From CAIUKV01 sp041659105 (GTDB lineage Bacteria; Actinomycetota; Acidimicrobiia; IMCC26256; PALSA-555), in assembly GCA_041659105.1 (NCBI GenBank), contig JBAZYX010000003.1, positions 18,960 through 82,959 of the forward strand: 64,000 nt of DNA. The letters run 5' to 3'. Position numbers and translations under genes: made by a program. The notes below the pieces were generated by a model. It saw only the letters and a list, made by a program, of their open reading frames with translations, was not told where the DNA came from and did no database searches. This document shows positions 56,445 to 64,000 of the stretch, piece by piece (within the stretch, counting starts at the first letter, position 1; every line of letters starts with the position of its first letter).

Positions 56445-58343
56445 TCACGATCTGGCGACGCGCTCCACCCGGATCGCGGTGGCCTTGAACTCCGCGGTTC
56501 CCGACTTCGGATCGACGGCGTCGATCGTGAGCACGTTGGTGTCGACCTCGGAGGCGTTGTGCATCGTCATGAACGCGAGCCCCGGCCGCAGCCCGGGGTC
56601 GACGCGCACCGGCGCGGTGACGGCACCTCGGCGCGACACGACCCGCACGACCTCGCCGGGCACGACCCCGAGGTCGTCGACGTCGCCGGGTGAGAGATCG
56701 ATCGTCTCGCCGAAGCGCAAGGGCGAGCGGAACCGGCGCGACTGCACGCCGGTGTTGTACGAGTCGAGGCGCCGACCGGTGGTGAGACGCAGCGGGAACT
56801 CGGGGGAGAGCGCGTCGACCGGCGGTACCCAGTCCACGACCGAGAACGGCGCGGGGTCGCCCCGGTCGGCCGGGTCGTCGGCCCACAGGCGCCCGTGCAG
56901 GTACGAGGGCTCGAGCTCGGTGTCGGAGGGACACGGCCACTGGATCCCGCCGAGGGCCTCGATCCGGGCGTAGCTCATCCCGGCGTGCATCGGGGAGACG
57001 CGCCGCAGCTCGTCCCACACGGCCTCGGCGTCGGGCGCGCCCCAGTCGTGGCCGAGCCGCGCCGCGAGCGCGACGAGGATGTCGAGGTCGTCGCGCGCGC
57101 CGTCGGGAGGACGCACCGCGGCGCGCACGCGTTGCACGCGCCGTTCGGAGTTGGTGACCGTGCCCTCCGACTCGCACCACGCCGCCGAGGCAGGAAGGAC
57201 GACGCCGGCCAGCTCCGCGGTGCGCGTGAAGTAGAGGTCCTGCACGACGAGGTGGTCGAGCCCGGCGAGGAGCCGCCGGGTGCGCTGCACGTCGGCCTCG
57301 GACTGCGCGGGGTTCTCGCCCAGCACGTAGACCGCGTGCAGGTCGCCGTGCTCCATCGCCTCGAACATCGCGCTCAGGTGCAGCCCGGGCTCGGGCGGGA
57401 CGGGCTGGCCCCACACCGCTTCGAACCGGGCGCGGGCCGCGGCGTCGGTGACGTCCTGGAAGCCGGGGAGCCGGTTGGGGAGCGCGCCCATGTCGCCGCC
57501 ACCCTGGACGTTGTTCTGGCCGCGCAGGGGGCTGAGCCCCGAGCCCCAGCGGCCGACGTGGCCGCACAGGAGCGCGAGGTTGATCAGCGCGAGCACGTTG
57601 TCGACCCCGGAGCGGTGCTCCGTGATGCCGAGGGTCCAGCACAGCTGCGCGTGCTCGGCGGTGGCGTACGCGTGGGCCGCGGCCCGGATGTCGGCCGCCG
57701 GGACGCCGGTGATCTCCTCGGCGCGCTCGGGCGTCCACTCGGCCACGGCGTCGGCGAGCGCGGCGAACCCGCTCGTGGCCCGCTCGACGAACCCGCGGTG
57801 GACGAGGCCCGCGGCGACGATCTCGTGGGCCATGGCGTTGGCGAGCGCGATGTCGCTGCCGACGTCGAGCGCCAGCCAGAGGTCGGCGAAGGCGGCGGTC
57901 TGGGTGCGGCGGGGGTCGACGACGATCAGCCGCGCGCCACGGCGCACCGCCCGCAGCACGTGGTGGAAGAAGATCGGGTGGGTCTCACGGGCGTTGGACC
58001 CCCAGAGCACGACGACGTCGGCGTCCTCCACCTCCCGGTAGCTGCTGGTGCCGCCACCGGCACCGAAGACCGTCGCCAGACCGACGACGCTGGGAGCGTG
58101 TCAGGTGCGGTTGCAGGAGTCGATGTTGTTGGTGCCGACCGCCACCCGCATCAGCTTCTGGGCGGCGTAGTTGACCTCGTTGGTGGCCTTCGAGCACGAG
58201 AACATCCCCACCGAGGCCGGCCCGTGGGCGGCGCGGACCCGGGCGAACCCGGCCGCGGCGTGGTCGAGCGCTTGGTCCCACGAGGCGTCGACCAGCCGGT
58301 CGCCGTCGCGGACGAGGGGAGTGGTGAGCCGTCCGTCGGACAT
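56445..58343 (-). CDS. fdhA: Formate dehydrogenase catalytic subunit, selenoprotein (Sec81)
   Basis: 632 codons with an in-frame UGA at 58101-58103 read as selenocysteine 81. NIDSCNRT-Sec-HAPSVVGLATVFGAGGGTSS matches the active-site segment of formate dehydrogenases, where Sec binds Mo or W and the next His joins catalysis. VVLWGSNARETHPIFFHHVLRAVRRGARLIVVDPRRTQTAAFADLWL, NVQGGGDMGALPNRLPGFQDV and LTTGRRLDSYNTGVQSRRF are cofactor-binding blocks. The N-terminal Fe-S domains are in a separate gene (52421-53242). GGAGG lies 5 nt before ATG 58343. Oxidises formate to CO2 (or the reverse) with NAD via the NuoE/F-like parts. ORF callers split it at the UGA. Confidence 0.95.
58071..58103 (-). promoter_or_regulatory. 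SECIS element of formate dehydrogenase
   Basis: The mRNA hairpin CGUCGUC-GGUCU-GGCGACG (58071-58089) begins 11 nt after the UGA, with its GGUCU loop 18 nt after the UGA. The loop sequence and the 18-nt spacing equal those of E. coli fdhF as I remember them. SelB binds this loop. Confidence 0.92.
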
Positions 58344-58422
58344 GGGGCCTCCGTTGGGGTGCTGCGCGTGTGGTCCCCACGGTATCCGCGTAGCTGTCAC
58401 ACCCCCCTGGGACGATGCAGGC

Positions 58423-59790
58423 ATGGACATCGTGCTCGTCATCGCCGCCGCCGCCCTGCTCGTGATCGCCGTGGTCGTGGGCGTCACCGTGGGGGTCCGG
58501 ATGGCCGTCCGGTCGGCCGCCGGCGCCTCCGCGCCCGCCCTCGACGAGGGTCCGCCGCCGCTGTCGCCCGAAGAGATCGCCCGCCGGGTGGCCGACGAGC
58601 AGCGTCGCCTCGCGACCGAGGACCGCGACGCCGCGATCAAGGTCGCGGTCGACCAGATGGCCCAGCAGAACCTCCAGGTCATGGCCCGCGAGCGCCAGCT
58701 CGTCGTGGGCGAGCTCGACAAGCGCAAGGAGGTCATCGACCGCCAGCTCACCGAGGTGGCCCGGGCCGTGCGCGACGTGGGCCAGACGGTCAACCGCCTC
58801 GAGTCCGACCGCAAGACGGCGTTCGGTGGCCTCGAACGCGAGCTGCGGATGCTCCACGAGACCCAGGAGACGCTCCGCACCGAGACCGGCAACCTCGTCA
58901 CCGCGCTCCGCAACCCGTCCACCCGCGGCCGCTGGGGCGAGATGCAGCTGCGACGCGCCGTGGAGATGGCCGGGATGCTGCGACACTGCGACTTCGTCGA
59001 GCAGACCACCGTCGACGGCGAGGACGGGCGGCTGCGACCCGACGTCATCGTCCGCCTGCCCGGGTCGAAGCAGGCCGTGATCGACGCCAAGGTGCCGCTG
59101 CACGCGTACCTCGAGGCGGTCGAGGCCACCGACGACGGCATCCAGCTGCAGAAGCTGCGCGACCACGCCCGCCAGGTCCGCACCCACATCGACACCCTCG
59201 CGTCGAAGGCCTACTGGTCGCAGTTTCCCGACGCCCCCGACTTCGTGGTGATGTTCGTCCCCGGAGACCAGCTCCTCGCCGCGGCGTTCGAGCACGAGCC
59301 CGCGCTCATGGAGCACGCCGTGGCCAACCGCGTGCTCATCGCCACGCCGGTCACGCTGATCGCGCTGCTGCGGTCGGTGGCGTACGGCTGGCAGCAGGAG
59401 AACTTGGCCGAGAACGCGCGACAGATCGCCGACGCCGGCCGTTTGCTGCACGAGCGCCTCGGCACCTTCTCCGGCCACCTGCGCAAGGTCGGCACCAACC
59501 TCGACCGCGCCGTCGGCGCGTTCAACGAGGCGATCGGCTCCTACGACGCTCGGGTGATGCCCGCGGCGCGCAAGCTGAGTGAGCTCGACGTCGCGGAGGA
59601 TGCGGTGCAGGGCGTGGCCGCGGTCGACCGCCGCACCCGGCCGGTGGCGACCGGCGACCCCGAGGCCACGGTGGGACGTCCGATCGGCGGCTCGGTCATC
59701 GACCTCACCGCGCCCACCGGCGACCTCACCGCGCCCACCGGCGATCTGGGCGAACCAGGCGAGCCGCCCACCCTCGCGCTCGAGGCCTGA
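58423..59790 (+). CDS. rmuC: DNA recombination protein RmuC
   Basis: 455 residues. One N-terminal membrane segment (residues 3-30), a coiled coil (about 60-160, ELDKRKEVIDRQLTEVARAVRDVGQTV), and the RmuC nuclease-like domain: NPSTRGRWGEMQLRRAVEMAGML, RPDVIVRLPGSKQAVIDAKVPLHAYLEA and FVVMFVPGDQLLAAAFEHEPALMEHAVANRVLIATPVTLIALL. RmuC limits recombination and inversions at short repeats. The C-terminus holds a duplicated DLTAPTG unit. GACGAT lies 6 nt before ATG 58423. Confidence 0.9.
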   Translation: MDIVLVIAAAALLVIAVVVGVTVGVRMAVRSAAGASAPALDEGPPPLSPEEIARRVADEQRRLATEDRDAAIKVAVDQMAQQNLQVMARERQLVVGELDKRKEVIDRQLTEVARAVRDVGQTVNRLESDRKTAFGGLERELRMLHETQETLRTETGNLVTALRNPSTRGRWGEMQLRRAVEMAGMLRHCDFVEQTTVDGEDGRLRPDVIVRLPGSKQAVIDAKVPLHAYLEAVEATDDGIQLQKLRDHARQVRTHIDTLASKAYWSQFPDAPDFVVMFVPGDQLLAAAFEHEPALMEHAVANRVLIATPVTLIALLRSVAYGWQQENLAENARQIADAGRLLHERLGTFSGHLRKVGTNLDRAVGAFNEAIGSYDARVMPAARKLSELDVAEDAVQGVAAVDRRTRPVATGDPEATVGRPIGGSVIDLTAPTGDLTAPTGDLGEPGEPPTLALEA

Positions 59791-59801
59791 TCCGCCGGCG
59801 G

Positions 59802-59807
59802 TACCCT
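59802..59807 (+). promoter_or_regulatory. -10 box TACCCT of fxsA
   Basis: Seven nt before GTG 59815, 12 bp after the rmuC stop. Confidence 0.5.
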
Positions 59808-59814
59808 CGACTGC

Positions 59815-60312
59815 GTGTTCCTGCTCGTCGCGCTCTGTGTGATCGTCCCGATCCTCGAGCTCGCCGTCTTCCTCCAGGTCGCGCAGTGGATCGGCGGCTG
59901 GGAGGCCCTCTTCCTCCTCGTCGCGATCTCCCTCGCCGGGGCGTGGCTCGTGAAGGTCCAGGGCGTGAGCGTGTTCCGGCAGGGCCGGTCCGAGCTCAAC
60001 CAGCGTCGGGTCCCCGGCCGGTCCATCGTCGACGGCGCACTCATCGTGGCCGCCGGCGGGCTCCTGATCATCCCGGGGTTCGTCACCGCGATCCTCGGCC
60101 TGGCGCTCCTCGTCCCGCCGACGCGCGTGCCGGTGCGCGAGTTCCTCATCCGCCGCTGGACCAAGCGCTACACGATCCGCCGCGTGTCGATGTCCACCGC
60201 CGCCCCGCGTCCGACCGTGATCCAGGTCGACAGCGTCGTGGTCGACCGGTCAGAGCCGGAGCAGCTCGGGGGCGAGCGGGCAATCGAGCCGGGCGGCGAT
60301 CCGGTCGGGTGA
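59815..60312 (+). CDS. fxsA: FxsA family membrane protein
   Basis: 165 residues. LELAVFLQVAQWIGGWEALFLLVAISLAGAWLVKVQGV and DGALIVAAGGLLIIPGFVTAILGLALLVPPTR are the typical FxsA spans; four membrane segments, then a cytoplasmic tail. FxsA is a small inner-membrane protein linked to phage F exclusion in E. coli; its normal role is unknown. The last 20 residues are unusual and overlap the convergent gene by 63 bp. Confidence 0.87.
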   Translation: MFLLVALCVIVPILELAVFLQVAQWIGGWEALFLLVAISLAGAWLVKVQGVSVFRQGRSELNQRRVPGRSIVDGALIVAAGGLLIIPGFVTAILGLALLVPPTRVPVREFLIRRWTKRYTIRRVSMSTAAPRPTVIQVDSVVVDRSEPEQLGGERAIEPGGDPVG

Positions 60313-61017
60313 GTCGAGGCCTCCGGGCCCGGCCACCTTCGCCGCCTCGGCCAGCGGCATCACCTCGATCTCGTCCTCGTCGACCCGCTCGCGCAGCACC
60401 GCGAACGTCCGCTCGGGGATGATGCGATCGACCGGGGCCACCAGCCAGAGCGCGGCCTCGGAAAGACCCCAGCGCAGGTCGGTGGTCCCCTCGGGGACGA
60501 TCGCGGTGGTGGGGCTGGTGACGAGCACCTCCACGAGCAGGTGACTCGCGCCGACGGCCATGGCCTCGGTCTGGTCGACCATGCGCACGATCCGGTCGGC
60601 GTCTCCGAGGCGCCGGCGGAACCCCGCGTCGGACCGTTCGGGGCGCACGACGACGACGTCGAGGTCGGTGCGCTGGTCCAGCGCCGCGCCGGCGGCCTCG
60701 GGCCAGCCGAGCACCGCGATCGGCGGGTCGTGGGGGAACGGCAGGACAGCGGCCAGCCGGTCGGCGGTCCGGTCGCGCGCCACGACACGCAGCGCATCGA
60801 CGGCCGCCGCCGCGGGATCGGACGCGCCCACCACCCGTGAGCACAGCCACCACAACGGGCCGTTGGTCGGATGGTGGGCGAGCAGCCGCCGGCACACGAG
60901 CACGAGCTGCGCGGGGTCGTCGTCGAAGTCGGCGAGGCAATCGGCGGTCTCGTCCACCAGGGCGCGCTCGTCGCCGGAGTACCGGGCCAGGTTGCGCAGG
61001 CGCTCGAACGGGAGCAT
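60250..61017 (-). CDS. Hypothetical protein
   Basis: 255 residues, no family recognised, no signal or membrane segment. A helical N-terminus (FERLRNLARYSGDERALVDETADCLADFDDDPAQLVLVCRRLLAHHPTNGPLWWLCSRVVG) is followed by an alpha/beta part with PIAVLGWPEAAGAAL and AIVPEGTTDLRWGLSEAALWLVAPVDRIIPERTF. The pattern recalls sugar-phosphate or eIF2B-like Rossmann domains only vaguely. It is well conserved-looking in codon pattern. The 3' end overlaps fxsA by 63 bp, tail to tail. Confidence 0.65.
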   Translation of the reverse strand: MLPFERLRNLARYSGDERALVDETADCLADFDDDPAQLVLVCRRLLAHHPTNGPLWWLCSRVVGASDPAAAAVDALRVVARDRTADRLAAVLPFPHDPPIAVLGWPEAAGAALDQRTDLDVVVVRPERSDAGFRRRLGDADRIVRMVDQTEAMAVGASHLLVEVLVTSPTTAIVPEGTTDLRWGLSEAALWLVAPVDRIIPERTFAVLRERVDEDEIEVMPLAEAAKVAGPGGLDSPDRIAARLDCPLAPELLRL

Positions 61018-61071
61018 CGCCGGTCCTCGTGCAGTCGGTGGGGCGCGAAGGGCGTGCGCCGCACGGCGATG

Positions 61072-61443
61072 CTACCGACGCACCCCGGCGAACAGGTCGC
61101 CGACCCGGCTCAGCACCGCGGCCCGGCGGGCCAGGACCTCCGGATTGCCCCGGAGCCGCAGGGTGCCGTCGGAGAGGCAGGTCTGCGCGTTCGCGGTGCC
61201 GGCATGGATCCGGCGGGCCGCGTCCTCCGTGGTCACCATGGTGAGGTCGGGTGACGCCGCGGGCCCGGCGACCACCCGGGCCGGCCCCGGCCCGAGCACG
61301 AGGTGGTAGGTCACCGTGCCGGCGGCGGTGACCACCTGCTGCTCCACCACCAGGGGCGCCTCGGCGGCGTCGGCGAGGTCGGCCGCGGCGCGGGCGAGCG
61401 CGTCGAGCGCCGCGATCCACTCCGGGGTGAGGAACTCGGCCAC
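61072..61443 (-). CDS. SCP2-like sterol-carrier domain protein
   Basis: 123 residues. VTYHLVLGPGPARVVAGPAASPDLTMVTTEDAARRIHAGTANAQTCLSDGTLRLRGNPEVL matches the SCP2 pattern: beta sheet then an amphipathic helix, with the lipid tunnel. It would bind fatty acyl-CoA or sterol-like lipids. Divergent from the prenyl synthase gene. TACGAT lies 6 nt before GTG 61443. Confidence 0.78.
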   Translation of the reverse strand: MAEFLTPEWIAALDALARAAADLADAAEAPLVVEQQVVTAAGTVTYHLVLGPGPARVVAGPAASPDLTMVTTEDAARRIHAGTANAQTCLSDGTLRLRGNPEVLARRAAVLSRVGDLFAGVRR

Positions 61444-61449
61444 GCCGGG

Positions 61450-61455
61450 ATCGTA
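61450..61455 (-). promoter_or_regulatory. -10 box TACGAT, leaderless
   Basis: Six nt before GTG 61443 of the SCP2-like gene. Confidence 0.5.
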
Positions 61456-61493
61456 CCGAGGCGGTCGCTGCGCCCACCGTCCGCGACGGCTCG

Positions 61494-61499
61494 TACCAT
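61494..61499 (+). promoter_or_regulatory. -10 box TACCAT, leaderless
   Basis: Seven nt before GTG 61507 of the prenyl synthase gene. Confidence 0.5.
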
Positions 61500-61506
61500 C
61501 GGCCGC

Positions 61507-62586
61507 GTGCACGGACCGGTTCCTCCCTCCCGCGTGGCCCCGGTGCCGCCGAGCCTGCGGGACGTCGGACGCCGGGTCGACGAGCGGATCCTCGGGGTCC
61601 TCGACGTCGAGCTCGTCCGCTGGACGGCGGTCGATCCCGAGCTCGCCGAGCCGCTCGGCGCGCTCCGGGCCCTGATCGCCGCCGGCGGCAAGCGCCTCCG
61701 GCCCGCGTTCTGCCACTGGGCGTACGTCGGCGCCGGAGGCGACCCCGCCGACGGCCGCGTGGTGGACGCCGGCGCCGCCCTCGAGCTCCTCCACACCTTC
61801 GCGCTGGTGCACGACGACGTGATGGACGGCTCCGACCAGCGCCGGGGGCTTCCGTCGGTCCACAGGCGCTTCATCGACCGCCACCTCGGGCTGGGCTGGC
61901 AGGGCGACGCCCGCCGCTCCGGCGAGGGCGCGGCGATCCTCGTGGGTGACCTCGCCTTCGTCTACGCCGACCAGATCCTCGGCGAGATCCCGCCGGGCGC
62001 CCGCGCCGTGTTCGACGAGCTGCGACTCGAGCTGTGCGTCGGCCAATACCTCGACCTCGTGGGCACGGCCAGCGGCAGCCGCGATGCCGCGCAGGCCACC
62101 CGCATCGAGCGCTACAAGTCGGGCAAGTACACGGTCGAGCGCCCGCTGCACCTCGGCGCGGCGCTCGCCGGATCCGGACCCGGCGTGCACGACGCGCTCA
62201 CCGCCGTGGGCCTCCCGCTCGGCGAGGCGTTCCAGCTGCGCGACGACCTCCTCGGCGTCTTCGGCGACAGCTCGGTGACCGGCAAGCCCGTGGGCGACGA
62301 CCTGCGGGAAGGCAAGCTCACGCCGCTCATCGCCGCCGCGGCGGCCCGCGTCTCCGGCGCCGACCAGACCCGGCTCGCCCGGGTGGGCGCGGCCGACCTC
62401 ACCCCCGACGACGTCACCGACATCCAGGGGCTCCTCGTCGACTCGGGGGCGGTCACCGAGATCGAGGACCGGATCGCCGACCGGGTCACCGAGGCGCTCG
62501 ATGCCCTCGATCGCGCCCCGCTCACCGACGACGCCCGCGACGCGCTCGCCGACCTCACCCGGTTCGCCGCGTGGCGCGACCGGTAG
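61507..62586 (+). CDS. Polyprenyl (geranylgeranyl-type) diphosphate synthase
   Basis: 359 residues. GGKRLRPAFCHWAY starts the fold; ALVHDDVMDGSDQRRG is the first Asp-rich motif (DDVMD) and FQLRDDLLGVFGD the second. GKYTVERPLHLGAALAG is the typical middle helix. It condenses isopentenyl diphosphate with an allylic diphosphate, giving C15-C20 or longer chains; chain length cannot be fixed from this view. An ABC transporter follows after 34 bp. GTG 61507 is leaderless. Confidence 0.9.
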   Translation: MHGPVPPSRVAPVPPSLRDVGRRVDERILGVLDVELVRWTAVDPELAEPLGALRALIAAGGKRLRPAFCHWAYVGAGGDPADGRVVDAGAALELLHTFALVHDDVMDGSDQRRGLPSVHRRFIDRHLGLGWQGDARRSGEGAAILVGDLAFVYADQILGEIPPGARAVFDELRLELCVGQYLDLVGTASGSRDAAQATRIERYKSGKYTVERPLHLGAALAGSGPGVHDALTAVGLPLGEAFQLRDDLLGVFGDSSVTGKPVGDDLREGKLTPLIAAAAARVSGADQTRLARVGAADLTPDDVTDIQGLLVDSGAVTEIEDRIADRVTEALDALDRAPLTDDARDALADLTRFAAWRDR

Positions 62587-62605
62587 CCCCGCGGGCCCGG
62601 GCCGA

Positions 62606-62611
62606 TAGTCT
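62606..62611 (+). promoter_or_regulatory. -10 box TAGTCT
   Basis: Nine nt before ATG 62621 of the ABC ATPase gene. Confidence 0.45.
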
Positions 62612-62620
62612 CCGACCTCG

Positions 62621-63598
62621 ATGACCCCGGCGACACCCGCGATCGAAGTCGCCGACGTGGTCAAGCACTACGGCGAGCTCCGGGCGCTCGACGGCCTCTC
62701 GCTCACCATCGCCCCCGGCGAGGTGTTCGGGCTGCTCGGCCCCAACGGCGCGGGCAAGACCACCACGGTCGAGATCCTCGAGGGCTACCGCACCGCGGAC
62801 GCCGGACAGGTCCGCGTGCTCGGCCTCGACCCCGTGCGCGACGGTGCCCGCCTGCGGCCCCAGATCGGCGTGATGCTCCAGGAGGGCGGGCTCTACCCCG
62901 GTCTGCGTCCGCCCGAGCTGCTGCGGCTCTTCGCCGCGTACTTCGACGACCCCGAGGACCCCGACGGTCTGCTCGACGTCGTCGGGCTGCGCGACGCCGC
63001 GCGCACGATGGTGCGCCGGCTCTCGGGTGGGCAGCGCCAGCGCCTGTCCCTCGCGCTCGCACTCGTGGGCAAGCCGACGGTCGTGTTCCTCGACGAGCCG
63101 ACGGCCGGGATGGACCCGCACGCGCGGGCCACCACCTGGCGCCTGATCCGCGAGCTCGCGGACCGTGGCGTCACCGTGATGCTCACCACCCACGCGATGG
63201 ACGAGGCCGAGCACCTGTGCGACCGCGTCGCGATCGTCGACCACGGCCGGATCGTGGCCGCGGGCGCACCGGCCGACCTCACCCGCTCGATCGCGCGCGA
63301 CGAGGTCGGCTTCGTGAGCGAACCGGGCCTCGCGGTCGACGGCCTCGCCGCCGCGCTCGGCCTGCGTGGGGGCGCGGCGGTGCGCGAGTCTCGGCCGGGG
63401 GAGTACGTCGTGGCCGCGCCCGGTTCTCCCGACCTCGTGGCGAACCTCGCGATCTGGATGCGCGACCACGGCCACCAGATCGACGAGCTGCGTACCGGGC
63501 GACGCTCGCTCGAAGAGGTCTTCCTCCGGCTCACGAGCGAGCCTCCGGTCGACGACGATCACACCGACGACCGCCCAGACGACCGGACCACCGCATGA
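62621..63598 (+). CDS. ABC transporter ATP-binding protein (drug-resistance type)
   Basis: 325 residues. GPNGAGKTTTVEILEGY is Walker A, RLSGGQRQRLSLALALVGKPTVVFLDEPTAGMDPHAR joins the signature and Walker B, and LTTHAMDEAEHLCDRVAIVDHGRIVAAG is the switch-His region. The C-terminal segment (GLRGGAAVRESRPGEYVVAAPGSPDLVANLAIWMRDHGHQIDELRTGRRSLEEVFLRLT) is typical of DrrA-like exporters. It is coupled to the permease by ATGA. Confidence 0.92.
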   Translation: MTPATPAIEVADVVKHYGELRALDGLSLTIAPGEVFGLLGPNGAGKTTTVEILEGYRTADAGQVRVLGLDPVRDGARLRPQIGVMLQEGGLYPGLRPPELLRLFAAYFDDPEDPDGLLDVVGLRDAARTMVRRLSGGQRQRLSLALALVGKPTVVFLDEPTAGMDPHARATTWRLIRELADRGVTVMLTTHAMDEAEHLCDRVAIVDHGRIVAAGAPADLTRSIARDEVGFVSEPGLAVDGLAAALGLRGGAAVRESRPGEYVVAAPGSPDLVANLAIWMRDHGHQIDELRTGRRSLEEVFLRLTSEPPVDDDHTDDRPDDRTTA

Positions 63599-64000
63599 GC
63601 ACCCGCCGCGCGGTCGCCGCGCAGACCCGCGCCGAGCTCGCCCTGACCCTGCGCCGGGGCGAGAGCCTGCTCGTGTCATTCGCGATCCCGATCGGGATCC
63701 TCGTGTTCTTCTCCAAGGTCGACAGCGTCAACACCGACTACAAGGACCCGGTCGACTTCCTGGTCCCCGGCGTGCTCGCGCTGGCCGTGATGTCCACCGC
63801 GATGGTCAGCCTCGCGATCGCCACCGGATACGAGCGCCGCTACGGGGTGCTCAAGCGCCTGGGCTCGACCCCGCTGTCGCGCGGCGGCCTGCTCGCGGCG
63901 AAGACGGTGAACGTGCTGGCGATCGAGGTGCTCCAGGCGATCGTCATCGTGATCACCGGCGTGCTCCTGGGCTGGAACGCGACCGGCGGGCTCGTGCTCG
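63595..64000 (+). CDS. ABC transporter permease, ABC2 type, partial
   Basis: The first 135 residues are in the window; the rest lies beyond the right edge. RRAVAAQTRAELALTLRRGESLLVSFAIPIGILVFFSKV and FLVPGVLALAVMSTAMVSLAIATGYERRYGVLKRLGSTPLSRGGLLAAKTVNVLAIEVLQAIVIVITGVLLGW show the ABC2 membrane fold. Starts in the ATGA overlap with the ATPase gene, with which it forms an exporter. Confidence 0.88.
   Translation, partial: MSTRRAVAAQTRAELALTLRRGESLLVSFAIPIGILVFFSKVDSVNTDYKDPVDFLVPGVLALAVMSTAMVSLAIATGYERRYGVLKRLGSTPLSRGGLLAAKTVNVLAIEVLQAIVIVITGVLLGWNATGGLVL

Noticed and set aside
56445..58031. Formate dehydrogenase starting at an internal ATG after the UGA, or as a pseudogene
   Set aside because: It would remove the active-site Sec and the start of the cofactor domain; the SECIS match explains the UGA better.
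59695..59760. Tandem repeat in the rmuC 3' end as a mobile or regulatory repeat
   Set aside because: It is only two copies of a DLTAPTG-coding unit, a local protein-tail duplication.
1..64000. CRISPR arrays, insertion sequences, tRNA/rRNA genes, Sec machinery genes
   Set aside because: No direct repeat arrays, transposase-like proteins, tRNA-like cloverleafs or selA/selB/selD-like proteins were found on reading the window.

Overview
The window is a gene-dense stretch of very GC-rich DNA with GTG and TTG starts, 4-bp ATGA/GTGA gene overlaps and many apparently leaderless genes. No intergenic gap exceeds about 130 bp. The gene content (LLM flavin enzymes, WS/DGAT, several acyl-CoA enzymes, SCP2-like protein, expanded amidohydrolases, TetR/MFS pairs) points to an aerobic, heterotrophic actinobacterium, most likely class Acidimicrobiia. 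That placement is inference; there is no rRNA or tRNA here. No insertion sequence, prophage, CRISPR array or tRNA gene was seen.

Layout. 1-9.9 kb: an amidohydrolase, an acyl-CoA dehydrogenase/nitronate monooxygenase pair, and a plus-strand run of cupin, phosphotransferase, thioesterase, acyltransferase and DUF1295 genes. 10-16 kb: dienelactone hydrolase, TauD-type oxygenase, and two D-aminoacylase-like paralogs in opposite orientation around a LmbE deacetylase and a DinB-family remnant. 16-25.4 kb: sulfatase, MFS exporter, an LLM oxidoreductase/TetR divergent pair with a perfect operator, a beta-keto acid cleavage enzyme, enoyl-CoA hydratase, and a second amidohydrolase. 25.5-28.7 kb: secreted glucosaminidase, a bfd-bfr iron pair, and a 2-hydroxyacid dehydrogenase. 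28.7-30.2 kb: a two-gene operon whose second gene is a UGSC-family selenoprotein with an in-frame UGA. 30.3-37.8 kb: propeller lipoprotein, zinc-ribbon protein, WS/DGAT fused in frame to a hemerythrin-like protein, beta-hydroxylase, alpha-oxoamine synthase, CAT/E2-like acyltransferase, lytic transglycosylase. 37.8-45.4 kb: methylthioadenosine salvage pair, HD oxygenase-like protein, penicillin acylase, hydrolase, ctaA. 45.4-51.9 kb: TetR with two paralogous 14-TM exporters carrying nearly identical operators, a nuclease, nitroreductase, SDR. 51.9-58.3 kb: an NAD-linked molybdenum/tungsten formate dehydrogenase locus whose catalytic subunit is a second selenoprotein. 58.4-64 kb: rmuC, fxsA, prenyl synthase and the start of an ABC exporter.

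The main discovery is selenocysteine use. Both in-frame UGA codons (28945-28947 and 58101-58103, minus strand) are followed by bacterial SECIS-like hairpins 18-19 nt downstream. That of the formate dehydrogenase has the same GGUCU apical loop at the same distance as remembered for E. coli fdhF. A conventional ORF caller splits both genes. The formate dehydrogenase is unusual in other ways too: its large subunit is divided into two genes, a predicted secreted HExxH protein lies inside the locus, and the NuoE-like and NuoF-like parts are joined by an apparent -1 frameshift.

Other recurring signals are long palindromes at gene ends with T-rich 5' and A-rich 3' outer arms (reverse of a normal terminator), and a TANNNT box 6-9 nt before many start codons, the signature of leaderless transcription.
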